Positions 1 through 8,683 of a stretch of DNA of 29,447 nt are shown one piece after another. Position 1 is the first letter of the stretch, and every line of letters begins with the position of its first letter. The notes below the pieces were generated by a model. The model ran no database searches. It was not told where the DNA came from and saw only the letters and a program-made list of their open reading frames with translations. Source of the DNA: Anaerolineaceae bacterium UBA6105 (GTDB taxonomy: Bacteria; Chloroflexota; Anaerolineae; Anaerolineales; Anaerolineaceae); NCBI GenBank assembly GCA_002423495.1, contig DIWN01000052.1, forward strand, positions 13,811-43,257, read 5' to 3'. The translations under genes were made by a program, and so were the position numbers.

Positions 1-600
1 GTCGTGCCGGAAGGCGGGCAGCTTGTTTGGCCAGCGGGATTTAACCTGTTTGGGCGACATATGACTTTTGGGCTGACCGTGGAGCGTTTGTGGTTCGCGG
101 TGGCGCAGTTGATGCGCATTTTGTCGATTTCCCTGGTGTTCATCATGATCCCATACACCATGGATTCACGCGCATATGGTGTGACATTTCGCAAACTGGG
201 TCTGCCAGACAGGCTTGCGTACACGATGGAACTCTCGTTCCGCTTCATTCCGACTCTGGCACGCAATTTTCAAGTAACACTGGACGCTCAGCGGGCGCGC
301 GGATTTGAACTGGACTCCACAAAAGGCGGCATATTAAATAAAGTCAAACGCATCGCGCCGTTGATCATCCCGGTAACGATGAATGCGATTGTGTCCAGCG
401 AGGATATTGCCAACGCGATGGACCTGCGGGGATTTGGGCAGCAGAAGCGCACCTGGCTCTACGAGCTCAGGTACCACTGGTGGGACTACGTGGTGATCGG
501 CTTCGGGGTGGTGATGCTGCTGGTGGTGCTGTACCTTGCTTATGGGCAAGGGATGCGCCTGTTCCAGGTACCGCAGTGGTGGTACGGATTATTTAATTGA
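1..600 (+). CDS. ecfT: ECF transporter transmembrane component EcfT (5' end outside window)
   Basis: This is the membrane coupling subunit of an energy-coupling-factor vitamin or metal uptake system. It joins the substrate-binding S-component to the paired EcfA ATPases. The reading frame is open at base 1, so the N-terminus is missing. About 199 residues remain of a family usually near 260. The two diagnostic Ala/Arg-Gly coupling motifs are visible: AQRARG at residues 95-100 of the visible part and AMDLRGFG at 138-145, the second carrying D-L-R-G rather than the commonest form. Hydrophobic segments lie at about 34-51, 117-131 and 159-180. EcfA genes are expected just upstream, outside the window. 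The gene ends at TGA and is followed by a hairpin that belongs to the opposite-strand gene. Substrate cannot be told, because no S-component is visible. Confidence 0.9.
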   Translation, partial: VVPEGGQLVWPAGFNLFGRHMTFGLTVERLWFAVAQLMRILSISLVFIMIPYTMDSRAYGVTFRKLGLPDRLAYTMELSFRFIPTLARNFQVTLDAQRARGFELDSTKGGILNKVKRIAPLIIPVTMNAIVSSEDIANAMDLRGFGQQKRTWLYELRYHWWDYVVIGFGVVMLLVVLYLAYGQGMRLFQVPQWWYGLFN

Positions 601-619
601 ATTGAACAAATGAAATGAG

Positions 620-646
620 AAAAAATCCCCCTCCGAAAAGGGGGAT
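620..646 (-). terminator. Intrinsic terminator of the PIG-L deacetylase gene
   Basis: A 7-bp stem ATCCCCC/GGGGGAT (625-631 with 640-646) closes an 8-nt loop. Read on the minus strand it is followed by a run of T. It lies 17 bases past the minus-strand stop codon. On the plus strand there is no T-run, so it probably does not end ecfT transcription by the same route. Confidence 0.75.
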
Positions 647-662
647 CTGTTGGGTTATGTTC

Positions 663-1508
663 TTAACTAAAGGTCTTAAGCGTGTCGGTTACGACAGTAT
701 TGAACTCCGCGATTCTCCCCTGCACCCAGGTGATGACGTCGAGGGAATCATCTTCGATCAACGGTGTCAGGTCGAGAGCGTAGGCCAGGCGGGTGGCCTT
801 ATCGGTAACGTGAGAGGCAAAGAAGGTGGCGTTGGCGATACGCCGTCCAACAATGGCTTCAGTGTAGTTTTTTCCGCCTTCAACCTGCGATTCAAAAACG
901 TCAATCAGGGCAGCCTGCAGCTCAGATTCTGCGGAAACATCAAAGACTGTTTTTATTTCATCGGGCAGCCAATCGAGATTGCGCCAAACCTCACATCCAT
1001 AGACTTTCTTCGGTCGTATTTCCTTTGGAAGGCGGCGCAGAGCCTCGATCACGCGCAGAAACACAGCTACATGCGTGGTGTGTTTATCGGCTGGATTATG
1101 CGTGTAGAGGACTTCAGGCTGGGCAGCCTGGAGCAGGGCGGTGAGGTCATCAACCACAGCAAGGTCGGCAGGGTTTTTCACTCTCGCGCTTGAGTAGCCG
1201 AGAAAAACCTGGGCGGAGTATTTTCCCAAGCGGGCGGCGGCTTTTTGTTCTTCTATGCGGATCTGAGCCATGTCATCATCACTGACGTGCCCAAACTTGC
1301 CTGCTCGGGGAGAACCGTGACCATCCGTGATGACGCAACCGCTAAAGTAGACTTCGGGATTCTTGAGCCCCTGCAGAATGCCATCGATTGCCATGATTTC
1401 GATGTCATCCTGGTGGGCTGCTATGCTTAAATGCGTTGTGCGGCTGAGAGCTTCTTCGGGATTGGTGCCATCTGGCACATAAACTTCCTGGTTTGCTTTG
1501 TTAAACAT
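663..1508 (-). CDS. PIG-L (LmbE-like) family N-deacetylase
   Basis: Predicted Zn-dependent deacetylase of the PIG-L/LmbE superfamily, which removes acetyl groups from N-acetylglucosaminyl or related sugar conjugates. The protein has 281 residues. The N-terminal metal/catalytic motif reads A-H-Q-D-D (His32, Asp34, Asp35), a variant of the usual AHPDD. The second metal region around residues 137-146 has H-N-P-A-D-K-H-T-T-H. I chose ATG 1508 because it follows GGAGG at good spacing. An in-frame ATG further upstream (1565) would place the start before the predicted -10 box. No signal peptide is seen, so it is probably cytoplasmic. It is divergent from the BMP transporter operon, with separate promoters in the ~200-bp gap. 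The exact substrate cannot be read from sequence. Confidence 0.85.
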   Translation of the reverse strand: MFNKANQEVYVPDGTNPEEALSRTTHLSIAAHQDDIEIMAIDGILQGLKNPEVYFSGCVITDGHGSPRAGKFGHVSDDDMAQIRIEEQKAAARLGKYSAQVFLGYSSARVKNPADLAVVDDLTALLQAAQPEVLYTHNPADKHTTHVAVFLRVIEALRRLPKEIRPKKVYGCEVWRNLDWLPDEIKTVFDVSAESELQAALIDVFESQVEGGKNYTEAIVGRRIANATFFASHVTDKATRLAYALDLTPLIEDDSLDVITWVQGRIAEFNTVVTDTLKTFS

Positions 1509-1530
1509 GTTAACCTCCAATCTTAATTTG

Positions 1531-1559
1531 ATTATATGCCTAAGCCAGAGGGATTTCCA
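1531..1559 (-). promoter_or_regulatory. Sigma-70-like promoter of the PIG-L gene
   Basis: On the minus strand there is a perfect TATAAT (1536 to 1531) and, 17 bases upstream, TGGAAA (1559 to 1554), which matches four of six positions of TTGACA. It sits about 22 bases ahead of the start codon at 1508, giving a very short leader. Confidence 0.5.
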
Positions 1560-1600
1560 CTTCATGTCTTATGAATTTCTCGTTAGCTGAAGGAGGAAAA

Positions 1601-1630
1601 TTCTCACAATCCAGCGCTTTGTTGTACAAT
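1601..1630 (+). promoter_or_regulatory. Possible promoter of the BMP transporter operon
   Basis: TTCTCA (1601-1606) and TACAAT (1625-1630) are spaced by 18 bases, about 85 bases before the lipoprotein start. Both boxes are imperfect, so this is only a candidate. Confidence 0.35.
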
Positions 1631-1715
1631 AAAGCATGCCGTTTAAAGGAGTAGAGAGGAAACAATGCCAATAACACTCCCGACAGACACCAAATTCACC
1701 AAAAAAGGAGAAAAA

Positions 1716-2972
1716 ATGAATAAAAAGTTGTTAACGTTGGTCAGTATTTTCTTAGTCTTAAGTATGTTCCTGGCTGCTTGCCAAACACAGGAACCCGCTA
1801 CCCCAGCTACAGATGCCCCCGCTCCAACTGTGGACTGCAAAGCAGAATCTGCTCTTGAAGCTGAAGGTGCCTACCAGGTGCCTGCTCCGATCGAGGGCTG
1901 CTTCAATGTTGCTTTCGTCTATGTTGGACCTCACGATGATGGTGGCTGGACTCAATCTCACGATGTCGGTCGGCTCTATGTCCAGGATAACGTTCCTGGT
2001 GTTCATACTGCCTATGTTGAAAACGTTGCAGAAGGTGTGGAATCCGAGCAGGTTACCCGCTCCCTGGCACGAAAAGGTTTTGATATGGTCATCACAACCT
2101 CCTTCGGCTTCATGGATGCCACCGAAACTGTCGCCGGCGAATTTCCGGACAAGGATTTTCTCCATGTTTCCGGTTACAAGTCCAATGGTTCCAACTTCGG
2201 AAACATCATGGGTGCTATGGAAGACATCAAATACCTCGCAGGTATGCTGGCTGGTTCCCGCGCCAAGGTTGATGGCAACACCAAGGTTGGCTACATGGCT
2301 ACCTTCCCCATCCCTGAAGAGCTTCGCCTCGGCAACGCTTTTGCGCTCGGTATGGCAAAAACCTGCCCCGAATGCACCCTGGATGTCCGCTTCATTTTTA
2401 CCTGGCACGATCCAACCATTGAACAGGAAGCAGCCAAATCCCTCTTTGATGCCGGTGCCCAGGTCGTAATGACTGGTGCAGATACTCCCGCCCCCGCGAT
2501 TGCCGCTCCTGCCGGCAAATGGGGTATCACCTATGACTATATTAACAACTGCACGCTCGAAACCTGCCTCACCACCATGTACTGGAACTGGGGTCCTCTC
2601 TATGCTATTGAGGTTCAGAAATCCATGGATGGCACCTTCGCTGGTGAAGCAGTTTATTTTGACGCGGATTCCGGCGGTTTGGGTCTGTTCGGCTTTATGG
2701 AAGGCCAGGAATTGATGCCCGGTGCCAAAGACCTGCCCGCAGAAGATCTGCAGCTCGTCCGCGACGAACTTGCCATGTTCCTTTCCGGTCAAATGACCCG
2801 CTTCGACGTCTTCAAGGGCCCCATCACCGATAACCAGGGCAACCTTGTCCTCGCTGAAGGCGAAGCCCTGCGCCAGGTGGACCTGGACTGCTTCGTTGGT
2901 GAAGGCGCTCCCTGCGCTGATGGCGTGGGTATGTATTGGTGGAACGAGAACGTTACTGCCGAACTCCCTTAG
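1716..2972 (+). CDS. BMP-family ABC transporter substrate-binding lipoprotein
   Basis: Extracellular binding protein of the basic membrane protein (BMP/Med/PnrA) family, which usually binds purine or other nucleosides and hands them to the YufOPQ/NupOPQ-type importer encoded next. It has 418 residues. The signal sequence ends in lipobox L-A-A-C with lipidated Cys22, followed by a Pro/Ala/Thr linker to about residue 50. The BMP fold follows, with a G-G-W-T segment near its start and a conserved C-terminal acidic/aromatic region. I chose ATG 1716 because an AAAGGAG box precedes it and the signal peptide then starts correctly. An upstream in-frame ATG at 1665 also exists, with a weaker start context. 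The gene is first in the operon and is separated from the ATPase by a strong hairpin. Ligand class is inferred from family and neighbours. Confidence 0.9.
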   Translation: MNKKLLTLVSIFLVLSMFLAACQTQEPATPATDAPAPTVDCKAESALEAEGAYQVPAPIEGCFNVAFVYVGPHDDGGWTQSHDVGRLYVQDNVPGVHTAYVENVAEGVESEQVTRSLARKGFDMVITTSFGFMDATETVAGEFPDKDFLHVSGYKSNGSNFGNIMGAMEDIKYLAGMLAGSRAKVDGNTKVGYMATFPIPEELRLGNAFALGMAKTCPECTLDVRFIFTWHDPTIEQEAAKSLFDAGAQVVMTGADTPAPAIAAPAGKWGITYDYINNCTLETCLTTMYWNWGPLYAIEVQKSMDGTFAGEAVYFDADSGGLGLFGFMEGQELMPGAKDLPAEDLQLVRDELAMFLSGQMTRFDVFKGPITDNQGNLVLAEGEALRQVDLDCFVGEGAPCADGVGMYWWNENVTAELP

Positions 2973-2989
2973 CCTGAGCTAAACCTTTC

Positions 2990-3020
2990 GGAGAGATGGC
3001 TCGAACAGAGCCATCTCTCC
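2990..3020 (+). terminator. Intercistronic hairpin after the binding-protein gene
   Basis: A perfect 13-bp stem (2990-3002 with 3008-3020) closes a 5-nt GAACA loop. It is followed by an A-rich rather than T-rich stretch, so it looks more like an mRNA-stabilising or partial-readthrough structure than a full terminator. Such a position suits high expression of the binding protein relative to the membrane complex. Confidence 0.6.
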
Positions 3021-3040
3021 TATAAATAAAAGAAAATCAC

Positions 3041-4849
3041 ATGACCTTTTCTGAAGAAACAAGTACAGTTCCCGCTGTCGAAATGCAGGATATTGTCCTG
3101 CGTTTTCCTGGTGTTTTAGCCAACGATCATGTCAACTTTACACTCTACCCAGGTGAGATCCATGCCCTCCTCGGGGAGAACGGTGCCGGTAAAAGCTCCC
3201 TCATGAATGTGCTCACCGGTCTCTACAAACCCCAGTCTGGCGAAATCCGCATCCATGGTAAAAAGGTTAGTTTTAATTCCCCAAGAGATGCAATTTCCAA
3301 TGGGATTGGCATGGTTCATCAACATTTTATGCTGGTCGAAAATCAAACCGTGACCGAGAATATTCTCATCGGTCTCGACGCGCCCCGCTTTACCCTTAAT
3401 CTCAAAAAGTATGATCAGGAAATCAGCGATCTGGCAGAGCAATTTGGCATCCACATTGACCCAACTGCTAAAATCTGGCAACTTTCGGTTGGCGAGCAGC
3501 AGCGTGTTGAGATCCTGAAAATTCTTTACCGGGGCGCAAATATCCTTATTATGGATGAGCCTACCGCCGTGCTTGCCCCCCAGGAAGCCGATGAACTGAT
3601 CGAAACGCTCAAGGGCATGGCTGCCCAGGGCAAATCCATTGCCTTCATCAGTCACAAGCTCACTGAGGTTAAGCACGTTGCCGATAAATTAACTGTCTTG
3701 CGGCGCGGACGCGCTACCGCCGAGCGTGTGGACTTGAAGGACTATACCCGTGAGAGCCTTGCCTCGCTGATGGTCGGTCGCGAAGTGATTTTTAATCTGC
3801 ATAAGTGTGAACAAACAGCTGGGGGTGAAGTCTTGCGGCTGGAAGATGTTTCTGCCCTAAATAACAAGAACCTGCCTGCCCTGCGCAATGTTGACCTGGC
3901 ACTGCATGAAGGTGAAATCCTTGGCATTGCTGGTGTTGCTGGCAATGGGCAGAGCGAATTGGTGGAAGTTATCACCGGTTTGCGTCCGTGTGCCGGTCGG
4001 ATTTGGCTGGAAGGCAAGGATATTGCCAACAAGCCGCCTTCCTTCTCCATCAGCCAGGGTCTTGCCCATATTCCAGAGGATCGCATCGGGGTCGGCAGTG
4101 CACCCAACCTTTCGCTCACCAGCAATATCATCATGAAGCGCTACGATCAGCAGCCAGTCAGCCAAAAATGGCAGCTAAACTACGTGGCTGCCGATAACCT
4201 TGCCGATGGTCTGAAAACAGAGTACGATATCCAGGCTCCCAATGTGCATACCCACGCGCGTAAGCTTTCTGGCGGAAACCTGCAAAAACTGATCCTCGCG
4301 CGCGAACTTTCCAGCACCCCACGCATGGTTGTTGCCATGCAGCCTACCCGCGGGTTGGATGTTGGCGCGATCGAAAGCGTTCAGCAGCTGCTTCTCAACC
4401 AGCGTGAACAGGGCTGCGCCATCCTGCTTGTCTCAGAGGATCTCGACGAGCTTCTCTCGCTTTCCGACCGCATTGCCGTCATGTATGAAGGGCACGTCGT
4501 TGGGGTCATTTGCAACCAGGACTTTGACATCACCCAGATCGGGCTGATGATGACCGGCACTCTTCCGCAGGTTCTACATGAAAAAGCGCAGGCGGAGGAA
4601 ACACCCATCTTGGGTACACCATCGAGCTTTGATGACGTCCTCGGTGACCTTCGCAATTATGAAGAATCTGCCCAAACCGAACAGCCTGCAAAAGCCAAAC
4701 CTTCCTCTGAAAGGGCGGAGCCGATAGAAGACCCCCCGCAACCAGAGCTTCCCACTCCAACTGAAGAGCCCCCGCTCAACCTTACTGAGAAGGAACGCAT
4801 CTTGCGAAAAGTTCTGGGCGAAAAGTACAAACAGGGAGATGAAGAATGA
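3041..4849 (+). CDS. BMP-family ABC transporter ATP-binding protein (two nucleotide-binding domains)
   Basis: Double-ATPase subunit of the nucleoside importer, like B. subtilis YufO/NupO. The first domain has Walker A G-E-N-G-A-G-K-S-S (residues 45-53), signature L-S-V-G-E-Q-Q (148-154), Walker B ending M-D-E-P-T (about 171-175) and switch His205. The second domain has a degenerate Walker A (G-V-A-G-N-G-Q-S-E), signature L-S-G-G-N-L-Q-K and Q-P-T-R-G-L-D-V-G, as is normal for this family. The body ends near residue 505. A further ~95 residues form a Pro/Glu-rich acidic tail with a basic last segment, longer than the ~510-residue family norm. No strong Shine-Dalgarno is seen before ATG 3041. 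The stop overlaps the next start (ATGA). Confidence 0.93.
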   Translation: MTFSEETSTVPAVEMQDIVLRFPGVLANDHVNFTLYPGEIHALLGENGAGKSSLMNVLTGLYKPQSGEIRIHGKKVSFNSPRDAISNGIGMVHQHFMLVENQTVTENILIGLDAPRFTLNLKKYDQEISDLAEQFGIHIDPTAKIWQLSVGEQQRVEILKILYRGANILIMDEPTAVLAPQEADELIETLKGMAAQGKSIAFISHKLTEVKHVADKLTVLRRGRATAERVDLKDYTRESLASLMVGREVIFNLHKCEQTAGGEVLRLEDVSALNNKNLPALRNVDLALHEGEILGIAGVAGNGQSELVEVITGLRPCAGRIWLEGKDIANKPPSFSISQGLAHIPEDRIGVGSAPNLSLTSNIIMKRYDQQPVSQKWQLNYVAADNLADGLKTEYDIQAPNVHTHARKLSGGNLQKLILARELSSTPRMVVAMQPTRGLDVGAIESVQQLLLNQREQGCAILLVSEDLDELLSLSDRIAVMYEGHVVGVICNQDFDITQIGLMMTGTLPQVLHEKAQAEETPILGTPSSFDDVLGDLRNYEESAQTEQPAKAKPSSERAEPIEDPPQPELPTPTEEPPLNLTEKERILRKVLGEKYKQGDEE

Positions 4850-5952
4850 AAATTCCCTATCCTGTTCTTCTCAAACGCACGGAAGATACCCCCAAATGGC
4901 TGCCGGTTGTAACATCTGTTGGCGCGGTCTTGCTCGCTTTCATCATCTCCGGCATCGTGCTGGCTGCCACTGGTGCAAATCCGTTTAAAATTTATTCTTA
5001 CTTATATAAAGCCTCTTTTGGCTCCTGGGGTGCTTTTTCCGATGTTATTGTCAAAGCCACTCCGCTTCTGCTGATCGGCTTGGGCTGCAGCCTGGCTTTC
5101 CGGATGCGCCTGTGGAACATCGGCGCTGAAGGGCAATTTTTTGTCGGCGCATTCATGGCGAGCGCCGTCGTGATGGTTCCGCTGGTCAACCTCGATACTA
5201 CCCCGCGTTGGGCTATCATCTCGCTTATGGCGGTCCTTGGCATGTTGGGCGGAGCGCTTTATGCCTTTCTGCCCGGCATCCTAAAGGCAAAACTTAACAT
5301 CAACGAGATCATCACCACCTTGATGCTCAACTACGTTGCTGTGCTCTGGAACAACTACTGGATTTTCGGTAAGTGGAGTGAATCCGGCTTTCAGATGACT
5401 AAGACCTTCCCAAAATCAGCCTGGCTGCCTCGCCTGGCGGACTATGCCAAGCAGGTACCTGCCTTCTCGGGCATGACCCTGCATTTGGGCATCCTCTTTG
5501 GGCTGTTCGCTGCGGTGATCGTCTATCTGATTATCTACCGCAGCAAATGGGGCTACAAAATCACCCTGATTGGTGATAACCGCCGTGCTGCCCGCTATGC
5601 CGGCATCAATATCACTGCCAACACTATCCTCGTTTTCATGGTTTCCGGTGCCCTGGCAGGTTTAGCCGGTATGACAGAGGTCTCTGGTGTCGTCCACCGT
5701 CTGCAGGAACGCATCTCCACTTCGTATGGCTTTTCCGGTGTGATTGTTGCCTGGCTCGCCAAGCTCCACCCCTTTGCTGTGATCGTTGTTTCGATCTTGT
5801 TTGGCGCGCTGCTGGTTGCCAGCCGCGAGATTCAACCCTCGGGCATCTCATTCCTCATCCAGGGCATCACCCTTTTCCTTGTCATCAGCAGTGATGTCCT
5901 CCTCAAATACGAAATCAAATGGGTTCGCCCTGCACAGGAGACCGCCCAATGA
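4846..5952 (+). CDS. BMP-family ABC transporter permease (YufP/NupP-like)
   Basis: Membrane permease subunit of the nucleoside importer, 368 residues with about ten hydrophobic segments. Family features include the segment M-R-L-W-N-I-G-A-E-G-Q near residue 90 and the I-G-D-N-R-R-A-A-R-Y-A-G-I stretch near 245, a cytoplasmic coupling region seen in branched-chain/BMP type permeases. The start overlaps the ATPase stop by four bases (ATGA), and its own stop overlaps the next permease in the same way, so the three genes are very probably translated together. Confidence 0.92.
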   Translation: MKIPYPVLLKRTEDTPKWLPVVTSVGAVLLAFIISGIVLAATGANPFKIYSYLYKASFGSWGAFSDVIVKATPLLLIGLGCSLAFRMRLWNIGAEGQFFVGAFMASAVVMVPLVNLDTTPRWAIISLMAVLGMLGGALYAFLPGILKAKLNINEIITTLMLNYVAVLWNNYWIFGKWSESGFQMTKTFPKSAWLPRLADYAKQVPAFSGMTLHLGILFGLFAAVIVYLIIYRSKWGYKITLIGDNRRAARYAGINITANTILVFMVSGALAGLAGMTEVSGVVHRLQERISTSYGFSGVIVAWLAKLHPFAVIVVSILFGALLVASREIQPSGISFLIQGITLFLVISSDVLLKYEIKWVRPAQETAQ

Positions 5953-6914
5953 ACTGGATTGAAATTTTCCGCTCTGGAATTTCCACCGGCACTGTTTTGC
6001 TCATTGCTACCATCGGCGAGATCCTGACCGAACGCGCGGGCATTCAAAACCTCGGTGTTGAAGGCATGATGCTCGTGGGAGCTATGGCTGGCTTCAAAAT
6101 CGCCTTCACCACTGGCAATGTCTGGCTGGGCTTGATGGCTGCCATCGCTGCCGGCGGGCTGCTCAGCCTCGCACACGCTCTTGTCACCATCCATTTTCAA
6201 GCTGACCAAACCGTCAGCGGGCTTTCGCTCACCTTTCTGGGCACAGGGCTGGCATTGGTGCTGGGTGATGGGCTCACCGGTCAGACCGGACCTGTAATTC
6301 CCCGCGCCAGCATTCCTCTGCTCTCGCAGATCCCTTACCTGGGTCAGATAGCCTTCACTGATCACAATCTGTTGGTCTATTTTGGCTACTTGCTGCTGCC
6401 GATTGTCACATATTTCATCAACAAAACCCGCCCGGGTCTGCATCTGCGCGCTGTGGGGGAGAACCCTGCTGCCGCTGACACCCTGGGCGTCAATATCTAC
6501 CGCACCCGTTACCTGTACACCTTCATCGGGGGATGTTTTGCCGGCTTGGCGGGGGCAGCCATCAGCGTTGCCATTGCCCCGGGGTGGTACTCGAACCTGA
6601 CCGTCAATGGACAGGGCTGGATTGCAGTGGCACTGGTGATTTTTGCCCATTGGAATCCCTGGCGGGCAGCCTTGGGCGGTTACTTGTTTGGCATTCTGCG
6701 ACGCTTTACGCTCGATCTGCAGGGACCCCGGCTGCTGTTCGGTCTGGCTAACCCGTTTTTCTTCAATACCAACCTGGTCTTCTTCCTTCAGATGACCCCT
6801 TATATTCTGACAGTCATTGCCCTCATCTGGGGCAGCTCGGCGGCGCGCAAAAAGCGCATCGGCGCCCCCGCGGCTCTCGGCACCCCCTATCAGCGAGGGG
6901 AACGCGGGTTGTAA
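5949..6914 (+). CDS. BMP-family ABC transporter permease (YufQ/NupQ-like)
   Basis: Second permease subunit, 321 residues with eight to ten hydrophobic segments. The motif E-R-A-G-I-Q-N-L-G-V-E-G-M-M-L near residues 31-45 and the loop V-G-E-N-P-A-A-A-D-T-L-G-V near 170 are typical of this subunit. I chose ATG 5949, which forms an ATGA overlap with the upstream stop. An in-frame start 30 bases earlier lies inside the previous gene. It is last in the operon and is followed by a good terminator. Confidence 0.92.
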   Translation: MNWIEIFRSGISTGTVLLIATIGEILTERAGIQNLGVEGMMLVGAMAGFKIAFTTGNVWLGLMAAIAAGGLLSLAHALVTIHFQADQTVSGLSLTFLGTGLALVLGDGLTGQTGPVIPRASIPLLSQIPYLGQIAFTDHNLLVYFGYLLLPIVTYFINKTRPGLHLRAVGENPAAADTLGVNIYRTRYLYTFIGGCFAGLAGAAISVAIAPGWYSNLTVNGQGWIAVALVIFAHWNPWRAALGGYLFGILRRFTLDLQGPRLLFGLANPFFFNTNLVFFLQMTPYILTVIALIWGSSAARKKRIGAPAALGTPYQRGERGL

Positions 6915-6934
6915 AACTTATTCCGAATATGAGA

Positions 6935-6968
6935 AAAAGACGGAACTTTTCCAAATGTTCCGTCTTTT
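6935..6968 (+). terminator. Intrinsic terminator of the BMP transporter operon
   Basis: A 12-bp stem AAAAGACGGAAC/GTTCCGTCTTTT with a 10-nt loop ends in a T-run, 20 bases after the last permease stop. A-richness on the left arm means it could also act on the minus strand, against the dehydrogenase remnant. Confidence 0.85.
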
Positions 6969-7015
6969 CTTTCCCATGTGGACCGGATTGGGGAGATAGA
7001 ATAACCCCCTCTTAT

Positions 7016-7144
7016 CCCACAGATTCCGCAATGTGAGATGTCGATGCGCAGTTCATTTTCCTTTAGTGGGAGCGTGGCATAAGCAAATGGGGTGAGTGTG
7101 GCGCCCCTGGTCAACGCGGCAAATCCCTTGATCTTTTCGGACAT
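7016..7144 (-). pseudogene. N-terminal stump of a zinc-dependent alcohol dehydrogenase
   Basis: From ATG 7144 (preceded by AAAGGA on the minus strand) the frame reads like the start of a YahK/cinnamyl-alcohol-type NAD(P)-dependent zinc dehydrogenase. It has M-S-E-K-I-K-G-F-A-A and then, at residues 38-42, H-C-G-I-C, the catalytic zinc cysteine region. The family continues with H-T/S-D, but here the match stops abruptly after Cys42 and unrelated residues follow. About 300 residues of the enzyme are absent. The start and ribosome site are intact, so the deletion is probably recent. The break lies just before the transporter terminator, suggesting deletion at that junction. Confidence 0.7.
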
Positions 7145-7366
7145 TTCAATCCATCCTTTCTTCAACACTGGATTAAAAACTCAAAATGAATTTTATGGCT
7201 TGGGCTGTTGTGGATTGCCTTTAGTATACAATTTTTTACCGCCGATTGGGGGCTCCTGATCGCGAATTAAAGAAATTCGAATTGCCCATTCACCAAGGCG
7301 TTTGCCTTTCAAAAAATCATTTCATTTAGTTTTTGATGGCAAGGCTTTACAAGGTAAATTCCAGTC
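7145..7366. other. Intergenic stretch with no recognised feature
   Basis: Between the dehydrogenase stump and the metallohydrolase stop codon the sequence is AT-rich. It has no convincing gene, and I found no strong hairpin or repeat in it. It may hold the old promoter of the dehydrogenase. Confidence 0.5.
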
Positions 7367-8683
7367 CTATTTTGTCCTGTCAAACCAGATTGGGTTCGTG
7401 ACCAGGGCGGGCATGGGCGGCAGGAAACTGAAGAAGGTGCGCCAGACTTCCAAACGCCAGTAGCCAGGATCTGTCACCGGCAGCAAGGTCTCGAAATCTC
7501 CCTTTTCCGGGGCAGTGAAGATTTCCTGATTTCCTTCTTGTGTGACAAGTCGAATGACGTCACCTTTTTCCAGCGTTTTTCCTTTCAGTGAGGCTTGCAT
7601 TCCTTCCCGCCAGGCAAGACTGGCGCCGTAGGTATGCCCCTCGACGTCCAGCAGCAATTGGAGCCTGGTGGGGCTGAAGGTGAAGTAACTTCTGCCGGCT
7701 TTGACAGCCTTTAGGATGTCGGTATCGCTGTTGGAATCAGCAAGTGCATAGATGCAGGGGCTTGCCAGGCGCTGGAAGAAGGTGTCTTCGTGGTAATCGC
7801 TGCCGCAGGTGGCAACCTGCTTACGACCAGCCTTGAGCATCGCATCCCAGCGGGCGATGGCTTCCAGGTTGGCGGGGCGCATTGGACCGTTCCATACCTC
7901 TATCAGATCGTAATCCAGCGAATTCAGGTCATATTGAAAGCCGAAATTCGTTTCGTACGGATGATTAATCACGATCAGAGCACCGTTTTGGTGCGCTTCC
8001 CGGAAAATTGCCTGGACTTGTTCCAGGCTGTTGGCGATGAAACTGCCCTGGTAGGGCTGCTCGAGCCCCAGGAAATTGCTGTGACCTTTATAGTGCGTCC
8101 ACTCCTGACCCGGAATGATCGTGAGCCCTTCCACCTGGGGGAAAGAAGCTCGCTTGACTGGCTGGTTGTGGTCGGTGATGGCGACGAAGTCCAGCTCATG
8201 GATGCGAGCATGCTCTGCCAGATGTTCGAGCAGCAAACTGCCATCTGAAGCCAGGGTGTGCACATGGAGGTCGCCGCAAAGCCAGCGGGGAACCTTCGGA
8301 GTGAATTCAAGCCTGATGCTGACATTGACCCCTTCCGGGGCAATCACATACGCGCCGAGAATGATTTGCCAGCTGCCCGGTGTAAGCGGGCGCGGTTGAT
8401 AGCCGGGCGTCGCGCTGACTTCAGAAACCATAATCTCCGAGCGGCTCGAGCCACTGGCTCCCACCTGCGAGCCATCTGGCCCTATCAGTCCAATGTCAAC
8501 AATATTTGCACGTCTGGTTCTGGTAAATTGCCCCTCAGGTAAGGCAACAGGCTCGCTGGCATGGGTCTTATACTCGTAGCGCACGTCGAGCCGGGCAGTG
8601 TTGGCGGGCATCTCGAAAGGCAGCAAGAGATAAAGGCCTTGTTCGGCGGGGGTGATATGGCGTTGGAGGGTTATTTTCGTCAT
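7367..8683 (-). CDS. CehA/McbA-family PHP-domain metallohydrolase
   Basis: A 438-residue protein with an N-terminal beta-rich domain (about 1-130) and a PHP metal-dependent hydrolase domain. PHP motifs are clear: D-L-H-V-H at 138-142, I-T-D-H-N at 169-173, H197/H201 in W-T-H-Y-K-G-H, I-N-H-P at 239-242 and G-S-D-Y-H at 294-298. In characterised relatives this fold hydrolyses phosphoesters or, for CehA and McbA, carbaryl; the natural substrate here is unknown. A C-terminal beta domain follows the catalytic part. ATG 8683 is preceded by AAAGGA. No signal peptide is evident. It stands alone between terminators, so it is probably monocistronic. Confidence 0.85.
   Translation of the reverse strand: MTKITLQRHITPAEQGLYLLLPFEMPANTARLDVRYEYKTHASEPVALPEGQFTRTRRANIVDIGLIGPDGSQVGASGSSRSEIMVSEVSATPGYQPRPLTPGSWQIILGAYVIAPEGVNVSIRLEFTPKVPRWLCGDLHVHTLASDGSLLLEHLAEHARIHELDFVAITDHNQPVKRASFPQVEGLTIIPGQEWTHYKGHSNFLGLEQPYQGSFIANSLEQVQAIFREAHQNGALIVINHPYETNFGFQYDLNSLDYDLIEVWNGPMRPANLEAIARWDAMLKAGRKQVATCGSDYHEDTFFQRLASPCIYALADSNSDTDILKAVKAGRSYFTFSPTRLQLLLDVEGHTYGASLAWREGMQASLKGKTLEKGDVIRLVTQEGNQEIFTAPEKGDFETLLPVTDPGYWRLEVWRTFFSFLPPMPALVTNPIWFDRTK

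Noticed and set aside
1758..2792. 344-codon frame antisense to the BMP lipoprotein gene
   Set aside because: It is fully covered by a well-supported gene on the other strand and has no recognisable domain, so it is a codon-bias shadow.
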